From Lachnospiraceae bacterium UBA7160 (GTDB lineage Bacteria > Bacillota > Clostridia > Lachnospirales > Lachnospiraceae): a stretch of 15,573 bases of DNA. Position numbers and translations under genes: made by a program. Every line of letters starts with the position of its first letter. Positions within the stretch are counted from its first letter, which is position 1. Below the pieces are notes generated by a model, which did not search any database, had not been told where the DNA came from, and saw only the letters and a program-made list of their open reading frames with translations. Below, piece by piece: positions 11,568 to 15,573 of the stretch. The stretch spans positions 1-15,573 of the forward strand of contig DKWE01000105.1 in the NCBI GenBank assembly GCA_002491565.1, written 5' to 3'.

Positions 11568-14549
11568 TCACCACCGGCCAAATCCATAGAAATGGCTCTG
11601 CCAGTACGGCGAATAGATGGAGGTGTACTGCACCGGATGCCCACAGTGGATCATCTGCCCGTTTCCCACGTAGATGCCGATGTGCGTCACCGGCTCCCCC
11701 GCATTATAGGTCCCGGTAAAGAAAATCAGGTCCCCTGGCTGTACTTCAGATTCCGGCACCGGCGTGCAGATGTTATAAAGCCCCTGTGCCGTCAGCCTTC
11801 CGGTGTTGCGTACCCCGGAATGGGTAAGGCAGTAGCTGACAAAGCCGGAACAGTCAAAACCGCTGGGGGAATAGCCTCCCCAGACATACGGCACGCCAAG
11901 ATAGCGGTCTGCTTCCTCCAAAAGGCGCTGTGCCGCTTCCGTCGTATATTCATTGCCGCCGAAGATCGTCCCGCTTCCCGTCTCCAGATAGAAGATTGGG
12001 TTCAGCCTCTCCCCATCCTTTAACAGTTCCACATGCAGGTGGCTTCCCGTGGACGCTCCTGTTCTTCCTGCCAGGCCGATCTCATCGCCCTTCGTGACTG
12101 CAGCTCCCTGTGCAACGCTCCGGCTGCTCAGGTGCGCGTACCGCAGCTCATACCCGTTCTCATCCTCGATAATAACGTAGTTTCCATAACTGTCATTGAA
12201 GGAGGATGCGGTGACGGTTCCGGTCAGCCCGGCCTTTACGCTGGTTCCAGACGGCACCCCGATATCAAGACCGTTGTGAACCTGGTTTTCCCCGGTGATC
12301 GGATGGATACGGTAGCCATAATAGCTGCTCACCCGCCCATACCAGTTAAAGTCAAACGGGCTTTCAAACATCTGCAAATTTCCTTTTGTCTGGTTGTAAG
12401 CACTAAACAGCTCCTTTTTGAAGTGATCCAGCCGATCCTGGCAGATTACAAGAAGGCCCCTGTTTTCCAGTGTGACATTCAACGTATCCACTGTCCGGGT
12501 GCTGGTCACTTCCACCTCCCGGTTCCCGTTGTCATCTGCAAGATATGCCTCCCAGGTCCGGTGCCCATGCGCTAACGCATCTAAGTGAGAATCATAATAG
12601 ACATCAAACTGTACCCCGTATCCGGCAAAACCGCCGGTATCCTCCACGGTGTACTCCACACCGTTCATAACCACCTTTGTACCCATTGGCACAAACGGTT
12701 CCGACGCATCCACCGCAATCGTATGGTTCGCCGTAGGATAGACTCCGCTGGCTGTCGGCCCGCCGGACCAGACGCCGCAACAGACGGGGCAGCTGCAATA
12801 GCCGCTGGTTACTACCTGCCCCAATGATTCCCCTACGCGCACCATCCTTGTCTCCGTGACCGTCTCATGGACTGCCTCCGTCTCCAGGTGGTACTGCAGT
12901 GCAAACAGCTCATCCAGTTCTGCCTTCACCTCTTCAAAGGTGAACACTTCATACTTTGCCGACAGGTAACTAATCAGGACAAACGGGTCATGCTCAATCG
13001 GCCCGATGTTGTACCGGTATTCCTCATGCCCCGGCTCTTCTGTTTCCATCCGATTGATCTGCTCCTGCAGCTGCGTCTCCAGCTGAGTATAGTAAAGGTC
13101 CGCCTCCCGGATCGCTTCATCCGTTGACAGGTAGCTTACACCGGTATAATTTACCGTGTTCTGCATAAACATCGCCGAACAGGACGACACGCAGGACATA
13201 ATTAAAAGCATCAGGCCAATCAAAAGCCCAATGCTTACATAAAACTTCCTGTTCTCCTTGAAAAAGTTGGTGACCTTGCCGCCGATCTTCTTGATGTAAT
13301 CAATCGTACCGACTGTTGCGGTCCCCATTGCCTGTTCGGTTCGTTTTGCCTTTGCGTACTCCTTCTTGATGCGCTGCTTCTGGATCAGCTTCCTGATCTG
13401 GCTACTGCTTTTCAGCTTTTCATCCTCCGAGAGTGCTTTTTGATATAACTTCCGCACCTCTGCCCGGTCTGATCTGCTTGCCAGCCTTTCTGTACGCTTC
13501 CGCTGCCTGCGGTTCCTTGCGCGGACGCTGCGCTTTGCCAGATAATATCCGGCCTCCCCTCCTTCCGTCAGCCTGTTTGCCGCCTCCACAGCAGCATTTC
13601 CATCGTCCTCTTTTCCGATCTCCCGGTGGACCGCAAACGCACCGGCTATCACGGCTTTCCCCACACGCGATATTTTTTCTTTCCCCGGTAGCGCTGCAGA
13701 TGATGGAGAAGCTTCTTCCGGCGCGAATTTAAGCCGTGCCTTTTTCCCGGCTGGCAGCTGCTCCTGGTACACTTTCTCCCGGATGGAATGTTTCTTTGGT
13801 CTGGCTTCCGATGCCTCCTGCAGCTTCGTCCCACTCTCCAAAAGGGTGCGATCCTGTATCCGGCTCCCGCCATCCACCAGGGTGCTGCCCTGCATTTTTT
13901 TCTTCTGCAGCGCGGCATGATCCTGCCGTTTCACACCAATCTGTGCGCCTGCTTCCGCCGCGCCGGTCTCCTCACTGGTAAAGCTCAACCGCCTTTTTTG
14001 CTGCGGGCGTTTCGCCCCTTTGCCTTCCACTTTTCTGGAATCTCCCCGCGTCTGGAAAAGCTCTGCTTTTTTCTCATACAGCCTGGCTCCGTAGCCATCT
14101 TCCCCGCCAATTTTCAACCGAACTCTACTATCCGCAGGTGTCTCCATACCGCTTTTAGAACTATCCGCATATTTCCTTGTTACTTCCCTTTTGGTATGCT
14201 TCCGGGGCTGCTGTTCTAAGTTCCTCTCTGGATTTCGGAGCTGTCCGTCTGGATTTCTGTCCATGTTGCCGGATGCCGATTCCCGCAGAGCAATATGTCG
14301 GTTTCCAGTAGCCCGACCCACCGCTTTTTTCCCCTGCTGTCCTCCTGCCTGCAGACTTCCCACCCGCAGTTTTCCTTCCGGCAGGTTCATTTCTTCCCCG
14401 TTCGGGCTTCGGTTCCGGTAAAGCCTCGCCTCACCAGTCCTTTTGCTTACCCGGACAGAGGACTGATCCGCCAGGTTTTTCTCCACAAGGCCGTCACGGG
14501 TCATCTTCTGGACTTTTTTCTCCCTGGCTTTCATTCTCTGTTCTGCCAT
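11568..14549 (-). CDS. CD1108-type transmembrane cell-wall hydrolase (3D + M23 + NlpC/P60)
   Basis: A 993-residue peptidoglycan-opening enzyme of the conjugation machine. The start ATG is eight bases after GGAGG. Residues 1-430 are very basic, low-complexity and predicted cytoplasmic. One membrane helix (about 436-462) places the rest outside. The extracellular part contains a 3D (MltA-like double-psi barrel) domain around 580-670, with GYCSCPVCC, GPTASG and EDTGG (D637). An M23 metallopeptidase domain follows with HNGLD (H758, D762) and HLH (H837, H839). An NlpC/P60 domain comes last, with the Cys in FDCSGF (C900), THIGIYVG (H956) and H968. All catalytic residues of the M23 and NlpC domains are present. 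Such enzymes locally digest peptidoglycan so the secretion channel can cross the wall. Its place just after VirB4 matches CTn-type ICEs. Domain calls are firm; the exact bond each domain cuts is not shown here. Confidence 0.93.
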   Translation of the reverse strand: MAEQRMKAREKKVQKMTRDGLVEKNLADQSSVRVSKRTGEARLYRNRSPNGEEMNLPEGKLRVGSLQAGGQQGKKAVGRATGNRHIALRESASGNMDRNPDGQLRNPERNLEQQPRKHTKREVTRKYADSSKSGMETPADSRVRLKIGGEDGYGARLYEKKAELFQTRGDSRKVEGKGAKRPQQKRRLSFTSEETGAAEAGAQIGVKRQDHAALQKKKMQGSTLVDGGSRIQDRTLLESGTKLQEASEARPKKHSIREKVYQEQLPAGKKARLKFAPEEASPSSAALPGKEKISRVGKAVIAGAFAVHREIGKEDDGNAAVEAANRLTEGGEAGYYLAKRSVRARNRRQRKRTERLASRSDRAEVRKLYQKALSEDEKLKSSSQIRKLIQKQRIKKEYAKAKRTEQAMGTATVGTIDYIKKIGGKVTNFFKENRKFYVSIGLLIGLMLLIMSCVSSCSAMFMQNTVNYTGVSYLSTDEAIREADLYYTQLETQLQEQINRMETEEPGHEEYRYNIGPIEHDPFVLISYLSAKYEVFTFEEVKAELDELFALQYHLETEAVHETVTETRMVRVGESLGQVVTSGYCSCPVCCGVWSGGPTASGVYPTANHTIAVDASEPFVPMGTKVVMNGVEYTVEDTGGFAGYGVQFDVYYDSHLDALAHGHRTWEAYLADDNGNREVEVTSTRTVDTLNVTLENRGLLVICQDRLDHFKKELFSAYNQTKGNLQMFESPFDFNWYGRVSSYYGYRIHPITGENQVHNGLDIGVPSGTSVKAGLTGTVTASSFNDSYGNYVIIEDENGYELRYAHLSSRSVAQGAAVTKGDEIGLAGRTGASTGSHLHVELLKDGERLNPIFYLETGSGTIFGGNEYTTEAAQRLLEEADRYLGVPYVWGGYSPSGFDCSGFVSYCLTHSGVRNTGRLTAQGLYNICTPVPESEVQPGDLIFFTGTYNAGEPVTHIGIYVGNGQMIHCGHPVQYTSIYSPYWQSHFYGFGRW

Positions 14550-14553
14550 TCAT

Positions 14554-14661
14554 CTAACCTCCCTGCTTACTCAGCCGGTGCGCCTGCAACGGGCACAGGA
14601 AGAAAATTCCGAATACTGCACCGCCCGCAAACGCCGCAAGATGCGTGAAAAGAGCTGCCAC
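14554..14661 (-). CDS. Small single-pass membrane protein, DUF3789-like
   Basis: A 35-residue protein starting with GTG at 14661, whose G at 14661 is the last base of the VirB4 stop (TAGTG). GGGAGG lies about 11-13 bases upstream in the end of virB4. After the initiator it reads AALFTHLAAFAGGAVFGIF, then FLCPLQAHRLSKQGG: one hydrophobic helix with a C-P-L-Q-A end and a polar tail. That is the shape and size of DUF3789 proteins found at this place in clostridial ICEs. Its stop lies five bases before the ATG of the hydrolase gene, and its last codons carry the hydrolase Shine-Dalgarno GGGAGG, so the three genes are probably translationally coupled. It may be a small subunit of the secretion channel; that is inference. 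Confidence 0.7.
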   Translation of the reverse strand: MAALFTHLAAFAGGAVFGIFFLCPLQAHRLSKQGG

Positions 14662-15573
14662 TAGCCTTCACCTCCCATCTCCTCCGGTTTCGATGTCATT
14701 AACTGGTACAGTTTGTTTTTCGGGAAATGGTCCACGAACGGAATAATCACATTCCCATAAAACAGAAGCCCTTCCCCGGCATTGCTGTTCGTCACATACG
14801 ATAACTGCGTCGGGGAAATGTTCAGCTGCTTTGCCAGAATCTGCCGGTCTCCCGCAGCCTGGTTGAGCATGTAAATGAAATCGGAATTTTCAAAAATGTT
14901 CTCAATCTCCCTGCTTGCCAGCAAATCCTTGATATTCTGCGTAATGCCGGTGGGGATGCCGCCCCATTTTCGAAATCTTTTCCAGATTTCTACGCTATAC
15001 GCCGCCGTCTGCTCTTCCTTCAACAAAAGGTGAAATTCATCCACATAGTATCTGGTGGATTTATGGGCAGAGCGGTTGATCGTCACGCGGTTCCACACCT
15101 GATCCTGAACGATCAACATCCCAATCTTTTTCAGCTGCTTTCCCAGCTCCTTAATATCGAAACAGACAATCCTGTTATTGATATCCACGTTCGTGCGGTG
15201 GTTAAACACATTTAAGGAACCTGTGACATAGATTTCCAACGCCGTCGCAAGCCGCTGCGCCTCCGGCTCATCCTGTCCCCGAAGCAGGTTATACAGATCT
15301 TCCAATACCGGCATTTTCTCCGGCACCGGGTCTGCAAGGTATTCCTGGTACACCAGCCTCACGCACCGGTCGATGATCGTTTTCTCCACCGGCTCCAGCC
15401 CGTTCTTCCCGCCCACGATCAGCTCACATAGTGACAGGATAAAATCGGATTTCAGCGATAACGGGTTGTCCTCCTCTGAATAATTCAGGTTCAGGTCCAT
15501 CGGATTGATATACTGGCTGGATACCGGCGAAATCTTTACCACCTGCCCGTGCAGTGCCTGCACCAGCGGGTAA
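14661..15573 (-). CDS. VirB4/TraE-type conjugation ATPase, C-terminal part; start beyond window
   Basis: About 303 residues from the C-terminal part of a VirB4 family ATPase, which powers substrate transfer and pilus or channel assembly of type IV secretion systems. The frame is open to the right edge; the first in-window GTG/ATG codons are internal. Visible landmarks include KISPVSSQYINPMDLNLNY, the conserved LSLCELIVGG segment, Walker B in YYVDEFHLLL, and GITQN further on (the sensor-like Gln motif). It closes with FYGNVIIPFVDHFPKN and MGGEG. Walker A must lie outside the window. Its stop overlaps the start of the small membrane protein, marking an operon that continues leftwards. The family assignment is firm. 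Confidence 0.93.
   Translation of the reverse strand, partial: YPLVQALHGQVVKISPVSSQYINPMDLNLNYSEEDNPLSLKSDFILSLCELIVGGKNGLEPVEKTIIDRCVRLVYQEYLADPVPEKMPVLEDLYNLLRGQDEPEAQRLATALEIYVTGSLNVFNHRTNVDINNRIVCFDIKELGKQLKKIGMLIVQDQVWNRVTINRSAHKSTRYYVDEFHLLLKEEQTAAYSVEIWKRFRKWGGIPTGITQNIKDLLASREIENIFENSDFIYMLNQAAGDRQILAKQLNISPTQLSYVTNSNAGEGLLFYGNVIIPFVDHFPKNKLYQLMTSKPEEMGGEG

Overview
The window reads as the interior of an integrative and conjugative element (ICE, conjugative transposon) of a gut Firmicute, most likely in Clostridia/Lachnospiraceae. This rests on the gene order: a VirB4-type ATPase, a tiny membrane protein, a CD1108-type cell-wall hydrolase, DUF4315, DUF4366 (CD1107-type) and topoisomerase III, all packed head to tail on the minus strand. 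That order is typical of CTn-like elements of Clostridia. Strong AGGAGG ribosome binding sites and moderately high GC fit, but the exact host cannot be read from the window.

Transcription order is from the right edge to the left edge. At the right is the C-terminal third or so of a VirB4 ATPase (14661-15573, start outside the window). Its stop codon overlaps the GTG of a 35-residue membrane protein (14554-14661). Next is a 993-residue transmembrane cell-wall hydrolase with 3D, M23 and NlpC/P60 domains (11568-14549). Then come a small coiled-coil DUF4315 protein (11172-11492), a membrane-anchored DUF4366 protein (9887-11242) and a 255-residue protein (9102-9869). The last is recognisably a piece of type IA topoisomerase that has lost its TOPRIM domain and its active-site tyrosine. 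An intrinsic terminator follows (9029-9058).

The middle of the window is filled by one giant gene (1360-8994, 2544 residues). It encodes a secreted, sortase-anchored surface protein with an acidic stalk, a head region and about 16 CnaB/SpaA-type isopeptide domains, some duplicated as multi-domain modules. After two further hairpins comes the N-terminal 412 codons of a full, catalytically intact topoisomerase III (topB, 1-1238), which runs off the left edge.

The likely joint function is conjugation through a Gram-positive cell wall. VirB4 powers the type IV secretion channel, and the three-domain hydrolase opens the peptidoglycan. DUF3789-like, DUF4315 and DUF4366 proteins are conserved accessory parts. 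TopB handles DNA topology during transfer or replication, and the giant adhesin probably mediates cell-cell or host contact. The most unusual items are the inactive topoisomerase-like protein, which aligns without gaps to the neighbouring active TopB over about 96 residues, and three adhesin domains with the Lys-Glu-Asp arrangement of the SpyCatcher (FbaB CnaB2) fold. No real gene is visible on the plus strand. No gene-free stretch exceeds about 125 bases.
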